Shown here in pieces: positions 51,315 through 63,114 of a DNA stretch of 64,000 bases. The position numbers and the translations under genes were made by a program. Each line of letters begins with the position of its first letter. Position 1 is the first letter of the stretch. Source of the stretch: Dasypus novemcinctus (Eukaryota; Chordata; Mammalia; Cingulata; Dasypodidae); NCBI RefSeq assembly GCF_030445035.2, contig NC_080702.1:14578029-14642028 (forward strand). Direction: 5' to 3'. The notes beneath the pieces were generated by a model, which saw only the letters and a program-made list of their open reading frames with translations, did not search any database and was not told the DNA's origin.

Positions 51315-51964
51315 TCACTCCTGAAAGATGAAGCCATAAAATGTATTAACCTCAGGGATTTATGTTAATCCATGACAATTAAGACCCAGTGCTGGGAAAT
51401 CAAACTTTGGAAATAGGTGAAGAGAAAAGGTCAAAGCAGATAATACCACTGTGTGATATCTTTGATTATCCCATGAACACGGTCTATTGGCCATAGGTTT
51501 TCCAATTACCTTGAGGACAAAACAAAAGTTCATAGTGATTGTAACATTAGAATGTACAAAGATTGAGGTTTCCCCCACCTTTTCATAAATAAACTTTTTC
51601 AATGTAAAGGTGATGGCATTTTGTAGAAATTGTTTGAACTATAAATAGAGAAATACAGTGCTTTAACAAAATCTACCAAATGGATAGGTGGATTAGGTAG
51701 ACACAATGATGAAAGACATCAGAGTGTTCACGATCACCTTTGTGCCTGCAATGCATTAGGAGAATGCAGAGGAGGCTGAGGAACCTATGGAATGATACGT
51801 TCAAAGTTAGTTCTAGGGTGACATGACAACTTGCTCTTAAAGAGATGCAGAGTTAAACATCCAGGCCTAAAGAATTGCATGGCACAGAAATGGAGGTTAC
51901 GTTATAAGGTAGCACAGGGAGAAAAAAATAAGCATATAACTCAGTGATTTGAAATAATTAGAAT
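51315..51964. other. AT-rich upstream flank of the OR pseudogene
   Basis: No promoter, exon or repeat can be supported. Confidence 0.4.
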
Positions 51965-52425
51965 AAGGAGACTCTTAGAATCAGAACCTAGAGTATAGGT
52001 TACTAGGGGAGGAGGTGGGGATAGCTAATGGAAAGTTAAAGTTTAAAGTGTACTGGGTTCCTATATGGAATCATGGAAAGGTTTTGGTATTGGATTGTGT
52101 TGATGGTAGCACAACATGCAATTACCACCACCGAAATTCATATCTGAATGTGAGTAAAAGGGGAAATGTTAGATTGTATATATAAAATAGAATAAATTTT
52201 TAAAAAATCCTTGGAACTACACTACACAGTGAAATGCTATGTTAAACAATGGACTCTAGTTAATAGTACAATTATAGAAATATCCTGCCATCAGTTGAAA
52301 CAAAAATCCACACCAATGCAAGGTGTTGGTGGCAGAGTGGTAATAGGATCCCTGTATTTTGTGCATGGTTGTTTTGTAAACTCACAACTTCTCTAAGAAA
52401 AAAATTTAAAAAGCAAGTAAATTTA
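51965..52425 (+). mobile_element. L1-C-type 3' end, fragment
   Basis: It carries 'gtgaaatgctatgttaaac', 'actctagttaatagtac', 'caatgcaaggtgttggtgg' and 'gtaaactcacaacttctc', the same order as the L1-C 3' UTR near 49380-49590. It ends in an A-rich stretch at about 52410. Only the last ~0.45 kb of the element is present. Confidence 0.75.
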
Positions 52426-52689
52426 GAGAGGGATATTGCATATATGGACTACATAAAGTAACAGGAAATGGTAATTATAGGTAAGTTTGAGTCAATTTTC
52501 CAGAGACCTTAAATGTCAGTAGAACTTATTTAGATATTATTATTTAGGTAAAAGAGAAGTAAAGTCTTTTGTAAGAGGGCCGTGTTTTTGTTTTAATTTT
52601 CTTTTTAAAGATCTGCATCTACACAGTGTGGTAAAACTTAAAACAGAAACCCCTCTAGTCCAGAAACTCTGTTTGAAAAATAAATGTTT
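52426..52689. other. AT-rich flank of the CpG island
   Basis: There is nothing coding here. On the minus strand AATAAA occurs at about 52678-52690 ('cacaataaacatttattttt'), just beyond the CpG-rich block. Confidence 0.4.
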
Positions 52690-53080
52690 ATTGTGTGGGC
52701 ACCAGTAGGGATGCTTGCGGGGCGGCGGGGGAAGGCTCCCCGGAGCGCCCTGGAGCGCCCCGCCTGGTCTCCCACCCAGCCTGATCCCTGCTCAGACACA
52801 CTCTCACACAAACACACACACAACACGCCCACCAGCCCTCCGCCCACCCTCGCCGCTGCTGCCTCCCTGCCAACGCTGCAGAGCCTCGGGCTGCCAAGGG
52901 GGCGGTGGCTCTCGGCTGCCGCTGCCCGCCTTCCCGCTCCTTCCCCGCTCCTTCCTGAGCGAGCTCAGCCCCTCTTGATTTCTCCTCTGATCATCCAGCC
53001 CTCTCCTGTCTGGGCAGCGGCGGCAGGGGGATGGGGACCGTGGTTGCGGAAGGAGTGAACGGGGATAAAGACCGCTGTAC
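52690..53080. other. Orphan CpG-rich island, gene unknown
   Basis: About 390 bases are strikingly GC- and CpG-rich within AT-rich DNA ('cggggcggcggggg', 'cctggagcgccccgcc', 'ctcgccgctgctgcc', 'gggcagcggcggcaggggga'), interrupted by a (ac)n stretch at 52800-52826. Overlapping open frames on both strands (up to 124 codons) are the usual by-product of high GC. It looks like a promoter or 5' UTR, either a real promoter island or a retrocopied 5' leader. I cannot name the gene. The right edge abuts an antisense L1-C-type tail at about 53081. Confidence 0.7.
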
Positions 53081-53535
53081 TTTTTTTTTATTTTTTAAAA
53101 AATTAATTGAAGTATGTCACTCACACATAAACAAACATACATAAACAATATGTGTGCAGCAATAGTTGTGAACCTACAAAACTAACATACATGCCATAAT
53201 ACAGGACTCTCATAACAACCTACCACCTATACCTTGCATTGTTGTTAAACATTATAAACTAAAAATTAAAGAGCATTGTCAAAATATTACTACTAACCAA
53301 AGTATTTTCCCCAACCCACCCTATAATTATTATCTTTACATCATTTATATATAAACATATATAAACAATAAGCGTATAGTAAAAGATGTGGACTTACAAA
53401 GCAAACAAGCATAACCTTATACAGAGGACCCACACATCAACCCTCCACCAACACCTTGCATTGTCATGAGACGTTCATTACAGATTATGAAAGAACATTG
53501 TCACAATCTTACTACTAATTATTGAACATGTGCAA
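53081..53535 (-). mobile_element. Two L1-C-type 3' ends, antisense, in tandem
   Basis: The plus strand opens with a T-rich tail ('tttttttttattttttaaa') and then gives the reverse complement of the L1-C 3' end: 'ataaacaatatgtgtgcag', 'ccataatacaggactctc', 'taccttgcattgttg'. A second such end begins at about 53340 ('ataaacaataagcgtatag', 'caccttgcattgtcatgag'). Two successive insertions or a local duplication explain this. Confidence 0.75.
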
Positions 53536-53915
53536 AGTCCTGGTGGAGCTCCTTTTCCTGGGTGTCTCCTTTTATGTAAGACCAGCAAGGGGGTGGAGAC
53601 AGCCTGAGTCATACCTCAGTGATGTACTCAAACTGAGAGGATCTCACACCCACAGTAAGATGTTTGAAATTTACTTTGAAACTTACTTTAAAAAGTAAGC
53701 CTTTTTCTTCTAGAATCAACATCCAGTTAGCCATATAGGAACTGCATCCAGCTTTGCCCAGAATGCCAGATCCATCTTCCTCCAAAAGAGATAGAAGAGC
53801 AAGAGGATTTTATACCTTGTCAAGTAGGGCCTACTGCCCCTAACCAGCAGGAAGTAGCTACAGAAAAATGATCATCTCCCTTCAGCACCCCTTTAAGATT
53901 AAAGGAGCAAATTCT
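53536..53915 (+). other. Possible 3' internal piece of an ERV1-like provirus
   Basis: The sequence just left of the LTR-like block has 'cccctaaccagcaggaagtagc' and 'attaaaggagcaaattctc'. This suggests the region between the end of env and the polypurine tract of a gammaretrovirus-like element. No viral frame is open and I cannot confirm it. Confidence 0.3.
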
Positions 53916-54569
53916 CTGAGGGGGGAATGAAGCCATTTAATAAGACAGGGAATCATTAGATAGATGTGGAACCTGGCAGAGTACATGTGGACATCAATAA
54001 CCCCCAAGATGGCTGCTGGAAGACACACCCCCCCCCCCCCCCCAAGATTCTGCTATTCTGAACAAAGACTTCTTCTGGAAGCCAAGAGAAGCCTGGATAT
54101 TCCCCAAGAACTTTGTCATTGGGCCCCCATGGGGATTGATGGGTGGAGTAATCAATCAAAACAGCCAAAGCTGGAACCCCTCCCCTTCCATTCGCAAAGG
54201 GGTGGAATAATTAACAGTTCAAAAAGGCAGGCACAGAGCCCAAGCTCTCTCTCTCTTTCATGCACTCTCTCACCTCTGAACCTGTTCCTGCCCTCTGTAC
54301 AAAGGACTGTTTTTCCTCTGCCATGTGGCTATGCAAGTAAACCTGGGAATTTATAACCTATAATGATGAATTGTAGCCTGTAAATCAGCCCACTTTATCA
54401 CTTTTCAACCCCTTCCTCTCTACCTGGGACTCCTGATCTATTACTTTCTCCCATTTCTCATCCCTCCCTGCCTGAATAAATTACTTGCCTAACTCACCTG
54501 ATGTGCTCTTCAAATTCATTTCTCCAGCATAGTCAGAGAACCTAAATAAAATCCAGTGACACTGTGAGG
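53916..54569 (+). mobile_element. LTR-like sequence, ERV1 (gammaretrovirus-like) type
   Basis: It starts TGAGGGGGGAATGAAGCC after a purine-rich stretch and contains 'ccaagatggctgctgg'. It has a long C-run (54028-54043, 16 C), pyrimidine-rich U3/R sequence, AATAAA at about 54475, and a second AATAAA near 54547. It ends near 'ccagtgaca'. Overall this resembles an ERV1-class LTR. The right edge is uncertain and no target duplication is seen. The 130-codon frame 53964-54356 is not a recognisable protein. Confidence 0.5.
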
Positions 54570-55285
54570 AATTTAATGCTATATACAAGCAACAACAATA
54601 ATGGGGGGGGGGAACCTTCTTCCTCCTCTCCCTCATCCTCCCTGTCCTCCTTTCCCCAGCTGGCCCCCAGGGGACACCACATGCCAAATGAAGCTACCAG
54701 TGTCAGGGCCCTGGGACACATTTGTGCCATCAAAATATCTCCTCTTTGCAAGGGACCTCCTGCCTGGAGCAGCTGCTGGAGCCTCTGCTGCCCACAGAGC
54801 CAACACAAAGTCCCTGAAGCTTGGAGCCTGAGATGAGCCAGGGGCACAATAGCAGCCAGGGAACCTCAGCTCATCTCTCTGAATGGGGCAGAAGAGAAAA
54901 TGGAATTGGAACCCAGAACTGGGAGAAGGATGTGCTAAAGTGTTCAGGAGCAGCCTGAGCTTGTCAGCCCCCTGCCAAGCTTCCTGTATATCATGGAGAC
55001 CTTCTCTCCCCCTCCCAGGACCTCATCTCTGAAGATACTTGGATGTGGGAGGGAACCCGCAGCACATGCAGATTTCAGTTTTATTTGCAGTTCACAAGTA
55101 CAAATGGGTACACATTAAAGAAGAGACAATGAAAGCATTTAAATTAAAAAACAACTAATAAGGATAATATATTAGTGATTTAATAACATAATTTCACTTT
55201 CTGAAATTAACCCATTGATTGATTTCTCTAGTACTCATATTTCATCAGTTTCTTTAAGACCCACTCAAAGGCCTTATAACTTCTG
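54570..55285. other. Unassigned sequence, G-rich and C-rich patches
   Basis: There is a G-run at 54603-54611, and 54620-54840 is C/T-rich. Overlapping open frames of 76-101 codons on both strands match no family I recognise. This could be further ERV internal sequence or unique DNA. Confidence 0.35.
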
Positions 55286-55289
55286 TTTA

Positions 55290-55757
55290 TTCCATGCATC
55301 CACATATATTAGCCACGGCTCTCAAGGGAAAGAGAACCAACTGGAGATATCTGCTAACATTACGAGAGTCTTCTAAAGATTGCCTCACATGACTATGGGG
55401 ATGCACAATCCCAAATTCTAGGGCAGGCAGCAGGTCAGGAACTCTGATGAAGGTCTTTGATGAAGTCTCCAGGAGAAGCTGGCTGGCTGAAGTACAGGTG
55501 GAAATTCTCCCTTCTGACTGCTGAAATCCACACTTCTCCTTTAAAGTCTTCAACTGAGTGGATGAGACTTCTCTCATGGATGAAGGCAATCTCCTCAATG
55601 GATTAGAGATGTAATCAGCCACAGATTCAATCAAATTACTGATGATTTCAGTCCACAGCATGTCCTCACAGTAACAAGCAAATAAACAGTTATTTGCTTG
55701 ACCAAATAACTGGACACCATCACCTGGCCAAGGTGACACATGAGCCTAACCATCATA
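55290..55757 (-). repeat. Old interspersed repeat, antisense (family uncertain)
   Basis: The sequence resembles a common mammalian repeat that carries a 'gagaaccaactggag...' stretch, 'attgcctcacatgactatgg', 'ttcaactgagtggatgagac' and ends 'ccaaggtgacacatgagcc'. I recall the pattern but not the family name with certainty. The 150-codon minus-strand frame at 55287-55739 lies wholly inside this repeat, so I do not call it a gene. Confidence 0.5.
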
Positions 55758-56134
55758 CCTTCTTTAATACATCAATTAAACTCTGTCCCTTTCTGTCCCT
55801 TCCCTCTCTCTTTTTCTCTTCCCCTAACCTTCTCTCATCCACTTCCCTGAGTAACACGTAAGAAGGACTAGAGTCATTCAATACTGTACAATAATATCAT
55901 TTTTATACATCTAAATATTAGGGACATTAATTTTCACCTATTCTTATTTGGAATTTATAAAAATATAAACCCATCTATATTTTTCAGTCAAGTAGCTCAA
56001 TTTTTCTAGAAATGGAAGAATAAATAAACTTACCTAACTCCACTTATCTAAGAAGATTCTTCTTTGATGATTGGAGACTCTTGACTTTTTTATGCTTTCT
56101 TTTCTCTCTCAAGAGAAAAGCTTCCCCACCTATA
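55758..56134. other. AT/pyrimidine-rich flank upstream of an OR pseudogene
   Basis: Nothing specific is recognised. Confidence 0.4.
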
Positions 56135-57076
56135 GTGGATAAAGACAATTGGACCAAGGTGAGAGAAGTTATTCTTTTCTGGACACCTGCCACCAGAATT
56201 ATTGGGAACCTCCACTTCTACATTTTTTATTGGCTTATTTGGTGACTGTCCTTGGAAACATCCTCACCATTGTCCTGATTCTTATGGATTATAGGCTCCA
56301 CTCACCCATGTCTTTCTTCTTTAGCAATCTCTCTCTCAATGAAATATCAACTATCAAATGTGTTGTTCCAAAATGATATCAGGTTTCCTGTTAGAGAAGA
56401 ACATTTCAGTGAGTGAATGCTTTACTCAGTTTTATTTCTAATTCCTCTCTGGATGCCTTGAGTTCATCCTTTTTGCAATCACGATCACTATATTGCATTT
56501 TGTAGTCTTCTTCAGTACCCTCTGATTATGACCAGCTCATTCTGTGTTCATCTTGTAATACTCTCCTGGGTAGGCAGGTTTCTCCACAGGCTCACTTCCA
56601 CCTTCCTTAAGGTGGGACAGCCATATTGTGGCCTCAGTGAGATTGATCGATTTTTCTGTAACAGTGCCCTCTTCCTCCACTTGGACTGGGCTGACATAAA
56701 CTGTCATTTAGCTATTGGATTTCCTCAGCTCCCTTGTCCTGCTCATCAACTCCTCTCACTCATAGTGGTCTCTTATATTATATCATCTCCACAATCCTGA
56801 ATATACCCTCAGTGCAAGGTCATTGAGAAGCCTTTGCCATCTGTGACTCTCATTTCACTGTGGTCGCCATGGGCTACGGAAGCTCCATCTGTGAATGTCC
56901 AGTCCTCATAGAAGAGGAGCCAACTCCTAAACATGATCCTCTTTATCCTCCACAGTGTCATCACACCTCTCCTGAATCCCTTCTTTTCAGACTATAGAAT
57001 AAAAACCATGAAAGATGCGCTGAAGGACACCCTAGCTAAGGGCTGTGACTTCCTGAAAGGGATGAAGTCCAAGTGA
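56135..57076 (+). pseudogene. Olfactory receptor pseudogene, non-family-2
   Basis: This is an odorant receptor relic. The ATG has been lost: the coding-like start reads ata-GTG-gat, then DNWTKV, a typical N-terminal glycosylation site. The frame shifts within 40 codons into TM1, which reads LLAYLVTVLGNILTIVLIL. TM2 has LHSPMSFFFSNLSLNEIS in place of LHTPMYFFLSNLS, followed by VVPK and a stop near 56376. The DRY region (about 56470-56520) is badly damaged. SWVGRFLHRL, a PYCGLSEIDRFFCNSA loop and LHLDWAD follow in 56528-56800. TM6 is partial (VVAMGYGSS), and the tail TPLLNPFFSDYRIKTMKDALKDTLAKG is in another frame with a stop at 57074. Its loop and TM2 residues differ from the three family 2 relics; it looks nearest to families 6/10, but I cannot assign it. 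Confidence 0.85.
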
Positions 57077-57275
57077 GGGAGTCTTTGAGAATCATTCCAG
57101 ACTTGGATTCACAGCCCGTTAGAGAATGAGTCCAAAAGATGATATAATAATTGGGGGCATAGCTATGCTAAACCTTCATATTGTGTTATATTATAATAAT
57201 ATAGCCAAACTGGATTCAAATACATCTTATTTTTAAGATTCATGAATAAATAGTCAAAGTATAATTTGGTGGTTT
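57077..57275. other. Short AT-rich spacer
   Basis: Nothing is recognised in it. Confidence 0.35.
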
Positions 57276-57825
57276 TGTAGTAGTTTGTGGTTTTTACGGA
57301 CCTCAGAAAACCACATCCGTAGGGCTAATCCATTCCTGTGGGTGTGAACTTGTTGTAGGTGGGGCCTTTTGATTAGGAATCTCCAGTTAATGGCCTTTTG
57401 ATAAACTTACTTCAATGAGGCCTGGCCCAGGCTGGGTTTTAATCCTCTTATTAGAGTCCTCTATGAACAGAACGAATATGGAGATAAACATAAAGAGCAA
57501 CTCCAGAACCTGAGAAAGCCCCAGAAGTCAGAAGCTGAAGTCAATTGAACCCAGAAGCAGAGAGAAAACCACAGAGCAGGAAGCTGAAGGCAAAGAAGCC
57601 CAGAGAAGGAGGGAGAGTGCCAGCAGATGCTGCCCTGTGCCTTGCCATGTGCTCTGCCAGATCAGTAAAGCCAGTCTTCAGAGAGAAAAGCATCTCCTGA
57701 TGAAGCCTTAATTTGGACATTTACATAGCCTCAGAACTGTAAACTTGTAAGTTAAAAAATGTCCATTTTAAAAGCCAATCCATTTCTGCTATATTGCTTT
57801 CAGCAGCTTTTAGAAAACTGAGACA
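57276..57825 (+). mobile_element. LTR, ERVL type (second subfamily)
   Basis: It starts TGTAGTAGTTTGTGG and ends 'gcttttagaaaactgagaca'. The middle holds 'ggcccaggctgggttttaat', a purine-rich stretch of 'gaagctgaag' units, 'ttgccatgtgctctgcc' and 'cctcagaactgtaaac'. The 'aaaagccaatccatttctgc' near the end parallels the other LTRs here ('aaagccaacagatttctg'). No clear duplication flanks it. Confidence 0.7.
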
Positions 57826-59683
57826 GTGATTTTGATAGTGACACTTGTAGCCATAGATATTGTAGCTAATTGATGTGGTGACGGTGCTGTTGATTAAGTG
57901 ATCAGAGTAATAGTAGGGGAGTAATGGAGACTTATACGTGTGCATATTATTGGTTGAATACATGCCTACAAATTCAGAAAGAAGAAACAGTTCTGCTTAG
58001 TGGTCCTGCGGAAAGGACAGTGACAAGTGTATACACATACATACAAGCTCTCACAAACACAAAAACACACTCACATATACAAATGACAGAATGTAATCAA
58101 GGTATACATTCTCATGTATTTAAATTTAACTGTAACCTACTATCAATTAATATTAAGATCATTGCCTTTTCATTATTAATTTTAGTTATATTTATGAATC
58201 ACACTTTTCCATACATATTTCCCTTTAAAATTTTCTTTACATTTTATGTAAATTCAATCTTCGATTAATGAATTCCTTATTCTCTTCCAGTTTTACTCAG
58301 AAAGACTTCCTTCCCTTCTGTCCCAAAGGAACTTGACATATATATACTATAAATTTCACCATTTTAATGATGTAAGGCATAACCACATCTAACAATTTTC
58401 CTTCCTCAAGCCATACATCATCATCCTTATCAATGAATAAAACAGATGTATGCTAGGGAGGAACAACTCGGTTGTCCACTCTGTCCTTTCTCACATATAG
58501 TTAAATCTACCACTAGTTTATATAATGGTATCATCACATATTCAGTCATGCATTTAATCAAACCTTTTCACGATAGATAATGTATATGTGTAATATTGCC
58601 AAATTTGGATTCCTTTTGAGACTAAAATGTGTTTCTGTGTGTTCTTTTGTTGGGAAAAAGTTGCAAAACCGAGATTTCCCATGGCATAAACTGATCTTAT
58701 GGCCAATTTACAGATGAGAAAATGCAAAAGCATTCCACACTGCATTATGCCCTAAACAAGGACCATTGGGTGATGTCCTTTCTTTCTGGGGAAGCCAGGG
58801 TGCATCATTAGGGTCCTGCCATTCTTGGACCGAAGGATTGATGTAAAAACTTTGAAAACACACATTGTATGATATGGGGGGAAGTGTTTACCTCCCATTG
58901 AGTTGATGGGGAAAGTGAAAGCACTAAAGGGTGTTAATTCTTCCATGGTGTGCTCATCCACTGCAATATAGGACAAATAAGGTCAATCACAGAAGAGAAA
59001 CTGTCATCGCCATTTGGTGATCATTTTCCTTCAGGAAAAGTATTTTCTCAATTAACCTGCCTGCCACTGATTTTTTCCTTTCCAAGTATTTCTCTCCTGT
59101 TTTTTAAGTCAATTTTTGAAAAATTAATTTGCAAAGAAAGCTCTAGAGAAGGCACAGTGCCTTGAAAAGTGTGCTTCCTGTTGTGTTGTCAGCTAAAACT
59201 AATGTCCTGGAACTCCAGGACCTGTTTCCTAATCATACAGTTCATTGAGCATTAGTTGAAATAGGTCAAGTTTATTTTCTTGTTGTGGGATTGAGGTAGC
59301 ATTGGGAATTCAGATTGCCAAAGAGCAATATCAGAGAAGCTGTTGATATTTTTCCTTTGTACGTGGGCCCTGCACTTAGGTTTCCTACCACAATGTCCAG
59401 GGTTATACAAAATCCCTTAATCTCAGCTTCTTTCATTGGGACTTGGTCTCTGCCTGGCCTTTAAGTCTTGGTAACTATTGGTTGGCATATTGAGACAGGG
59501 AAGAAACCAAGAAATTTCCCTGGTGTATTTCACCATGAATGGTAAGTTAACTATCTATGAGTAAAAAGCCTTTCCTTACCCTACTGTATGCTAATTCTCC
59601 TTCTGTACCCTTTCAGGAATGTTTGCTTGAATAATTGTTCTCTCAACCCATTCCATTTCCACTCAAATGCATAAGATTTACTC
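57826..59683. other. AT-rich spacer, no gene seen
   Basis: About 1.9 kb holds only short open frames. A 74-codon minus-strand frame (58752-58976) has a somewhat protein-like composition, but I recognise no domain. Confidence 0.4.
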
Positions 59684-60126
59684 AAAACACTGTGATGGGG
59701 AAGCGGACTTGCCCAATAGATAGGGCACCTGCCTACCACATGGGAGGTCTGTGGTTCAAACCCAGGGCCTCCTTGACCTGTGTAGAGCTGGCCCATGCAC
59801 AGTGCTGATGCGCGCAAGGAGTGCCATGCCACTCAGGGGTGTCCCTTGTGTAGGGGAGCCCCACACGCAAGGAGTGTGCCCTGTTAAGGAGTCACCCAGC
59901 GTGAAAGAAAGTGCAGCCTGCCCAGGAATGGCACCGCACACATAGAGAGCTGTCACAACAAGATGACGCAACAAAAAGACACAGCCTCCCGGTGCTGCTG
60001 TTAAGGATAGAAGCAGTGACAGAGGAAAACACAGCGAATGGACACAGAGAGCAGACAACTGGTGGGGAGAGGAAGAGGAGAGATAAATTTTTTTTTTTAA
60101 TCTTAAAAAAAAAAACCACTGTGATG
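59684..60126 (+). mobile_element. tRNA-derived SINE (DAS-III type), copy 3
   Basis: The body is about 59698-60111, with the same architecture as the copies at 33428 and 34137: head 'ggggaagcggacttgccc', B-box 'ggtctgtggttcaaaccc', CG-rich body, and A/T tail. The target duplication is aaaacactgtgatg (59684-59697) against aaaaccactgtgatg (60112-60126), with one extra base. It keeps the 'acacaacaagatgacgcaac' segment that copy 2 lacks. Confidence 0.92.
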
Positions 60127-60299
60127 TACTAATATATTCCTAAAGCTCCATAATCACTGAACAATGGAAAAAACTTAGTGAACTTCTGAATATTTGCATA
60201 ATGAGCATGGCCAGCTGCCCAGTCTGAAAATCCTCATTGTCTTAAAGCATAAAATATTGCTAGAGGCATAGTTTTGGTCATATCACTTACAATGCTTTG

Positions 60300-60835
60300 A
60301 CTTTTTTCTTTATTACAGAAGTCGTGAGTTTACAGAACTATCATGCATAAAATACAGGATCCCATGTACTACTTCACCACCAACACCTTGCGTTGGTGTG
60401 GGTCATATGTTACATTTGATGATACTACATTTTTATAATTGCACTATTAATTAAAATCCGTGGTTTGTCTTAGGGTTCACTATTTTTGTAGTCCCGTGGA
60501 TTTTCCAAAAATTTGTATTCAGTTCCTATATGTACACTCTAACATTTCCCCTCTTAGTCACATTGAGATATATATTTCAGTGCTGTTAATTTCATGGACA
60601 ATGTTGTGTTACCATCGCCACCATTACCAAAACATTTTCATCATTCCAAATAGGAACCCTGTATATTTTAAGCATGAACTTTGCACTCCCTATCTCCACC
60701 ACATCCCCTGGAAACCCAGAGTCTAGATTTGAATCAATGGGTTTGTTTTTCTAGTTATTTGTAATCAGTGAGATCATACATTATTTCTTTTGTATCCAGC
60801 TAATTTCACTCAATTGAAATCAATTGACATCACTC
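60300..60835 (-). mobile_element. L1-C-type 3' end, antisense
   Basis: The plus strand carries 'gtcgtgagtttacagaac', 'taaaatacaggatcccatg', 'caacaccttgcgttgg', 'ttttgtagtcccgtgg' and 'tttctagttatttgtaatc', the reverse complement of the L1-C-type 3' UTR and ORF2 end. About 0.5 kb is kept. It sits in an AT-rich spacer. Confidence 0.8.
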
Positions 60836-61034
60836 AGCTACAATTTTTGCAAGTGACTAAAACCTAATTCTGTCAGTCAGGGGAAAGAAAAGATTTTGCT
60901 GGCGCAGAGAAGCCTGTACGAGTTTCAACAAGCAAAACACAGGCTTCTGTGTTGAACAGCATCAGGTCAGATCGCTACCTCAGGTGTGAGTAACAAACCA
61001 AGGTGCAGGCAACAAGGGCATTTATTTCAGGTCT
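60836..61034. other. Unassigned segment split from 61246 onward by an L1 fragment
   Basis: The sequence is relatively GC-rich ('gctggcgcagagaagcctg'). It may belong with the sequence to the right of the L1 fragment at 61035-61245, but the family is unknown. Confidence 0.3.
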
Positions 61035-61245
61035 TAGAAATTTTCCCTATTTTTTAAATGTTACATTAAAATGTATAAGAGGTCCCCATATACCCCTCAC
61101 CCCCCTCACCCCACTCCTCCCACATCAACAACCTCTTTCATCATCATGGGACATTCAGTGCATTTGGTGAACACATTTTGGAGCACTGCTGCACTGCATG
61201 GAGAATAGTTTATATGTAGTTTACACTGTCCCCCAGTGCACCTTT
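61035..61245 (-). mobile_element. L1 3'-UTR fragment (L1-A/B type), antisense
   Basis: Starts with 'tttaaatgttacattaaaat', then 'gaggtccccatatacccc', 'aacaacctctttcatcatc' and 'ggagcactgctgcactgc'. This is the last ~0.2 kb of the module, antisense. Confidence 0.85.
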
Positions 61246-63114
61246 GAATTTTGATTCAGGGGGCAGAGTTTCAGGTTGCAACCCAAAGCATGTCCCATCT
61301 TGCTATTTCCAGGCAAATATTTTTAAAATAAAAGAAAATTAGACAAGTTGTGTGTGACTGTTAGATATTTGGGGTACTTTAATTGTCTTTCAGCTTAAAT
61401 AGTTAACTGAGTTCTTTATCTTGTGGTCTCTTTTATGGTGTCCAGATATCCTTGGGGTTTTGAGGAACATTTCTGCTTGAAGTTTTGGGTTCTTTGGCAG
61501 TTTGTGATATATTGTTGATATTTACTTAAGAGCAAACTCCATGATGAGCCTTTGTCTCCACTGTAAATCTCTTAACCAGAGAAACTCTATTTTATTTCCT
61601 ATACACAGTCCCCTGCACTTCTCTGCTTGTTATTTCATGTATCTCTGTTTAAAATGTTTTCCATACAAAGGGAGGAATAGAGGCAGTGATGGATTTCATT
61701 AACTGCTTATTATTGCTTTCAACAAAGAGAAACTAACTTCACATCTTTGTTTTCCTAAGGAAAAGCACAAGGAAGAAATCTAAGGGGTCTGGCTTTGGTG
61801 ATTTGAACATGAATGAGTAAAATGCCTGCAGTCAGTAAAGGTGCCCATCTAAAATTGCATCAATAAACAGCTTTAGAGGTAAGGTGAACACAGGCATTTA
61901 ATGACATTGTAAAATAAAGGATGCACTATTAAAGTTTGTCCTGGAATAGTAAGTGTAAAGAGTGAACTATGCTGACTGCGCTGGGTGATGGTCTAAAACC
62001 TTAGGACAAAATGGGGCATTCCAGATCTTATCTTTAACCTTTATTCCACAATAGAAACAAACACTAAACCCTCATTCCTTGGTTATTAAGGAAATCCTCT
62101 TTTACTATCAATTTCTTCTAGTTAAATTGAATTCAGTAAGATTGCTTTTGTCTTTGAATGCTAATGAATGGAATTCTAGTGCCTAATTTTAAAAATTCAA
62201 ATCTACTTAATTAACAAATGGAGTAAACTCTCTACGTTAACCCTTACTATTCCTCCATCTGTGTTGGTCGTTTTGTTTTTTAACCCCTCCCCATATTGTC
62301 CATGTCCTTCTCTGCCATGATTTATTTCCTGGAAAATGAGCTCTTTGGATTGCATAGTTTGAGGTCCCTTTACTCTGATTTCTTGTTTGGTTTGGATTAG
62401 CAGCTACTGGCTGAGTAAATTAGGTGAGAAGGGAGGGAAGTTAGAGCTTTAATCCCCCTTGTTCCATTCTTGCTTGGGTGAGCTATGCCATTTCTATGCA
62501 AACTCTTAACTAGCAGGCAGACAAAATGACCAAACCAGTGGATGTTATTCAACTTCCCTGCACAGAAGCACTAGTGTTTTTTCAATGAGCTCACTGAATT
62601 GCAGCATGGGACAGTGATAAAAGCCATGCATGTAATTAACAATAGCTTATCTCCCTAATACCAACTGAATACTTAATTTGGTGGGACAATTAACCTCTAT
62701 AATCTTTTGAAAATGAACAGGAAGTCATGATACACATTACTTTGGAAAAAGGAACTAATTTTATGGTAATGAGAACATGGCAATCATCTCACATCCACAG
62801 AATTCGCAAGTATTGTCATTATCTGTGTCCTCCATAGTTTTTATTTTTTACAATCTTCGAATTTGTAATATTTTATTCTTTCTCACTGTCACTGATTTTG
62901 AGTGTATGTGTGCTGTATGTAGTAAGTGAAATACTTAAAAGACAGTCTGAGATGTAGCCTTTTATTTGGGAGGATACAATTTTGCTTTTTTTTAAAAAGG
63001 CAGATAAAGTATTCTGAATAACCTAATTGGATTGAGAACACTCAAAACTGTGCCTAGGTCTTGGAAGGAGAGTTACATTTCTGTTTTATGCTTAAACCTA
63101 GAGTATAGGTCTAT
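61246..63114. other. AT-rich spacer, no gene seen
   Basis: About 1.9 kb without an open frame or repeat I can name. Confidence 0.45.

Noticed and set aside
52684-53058. Up to 124-codon frames in the CpG island
   Set aside because: High GC lowers stop frequency in all frames. Several overlapping frames on both strands are open, and none resembles a known protein.
55287-55739. 150-codon minus-strand open frame
   Set aside because: It lies wholly inside an old interspersed repeat, has no recognisable domain and no gene structure around it.
58752-58976. Possible short conserved exon on the minus strand
   Set aside because: The composition is protein-like, but I recognise no domain and see no convincing splice sites, so I do not call it.
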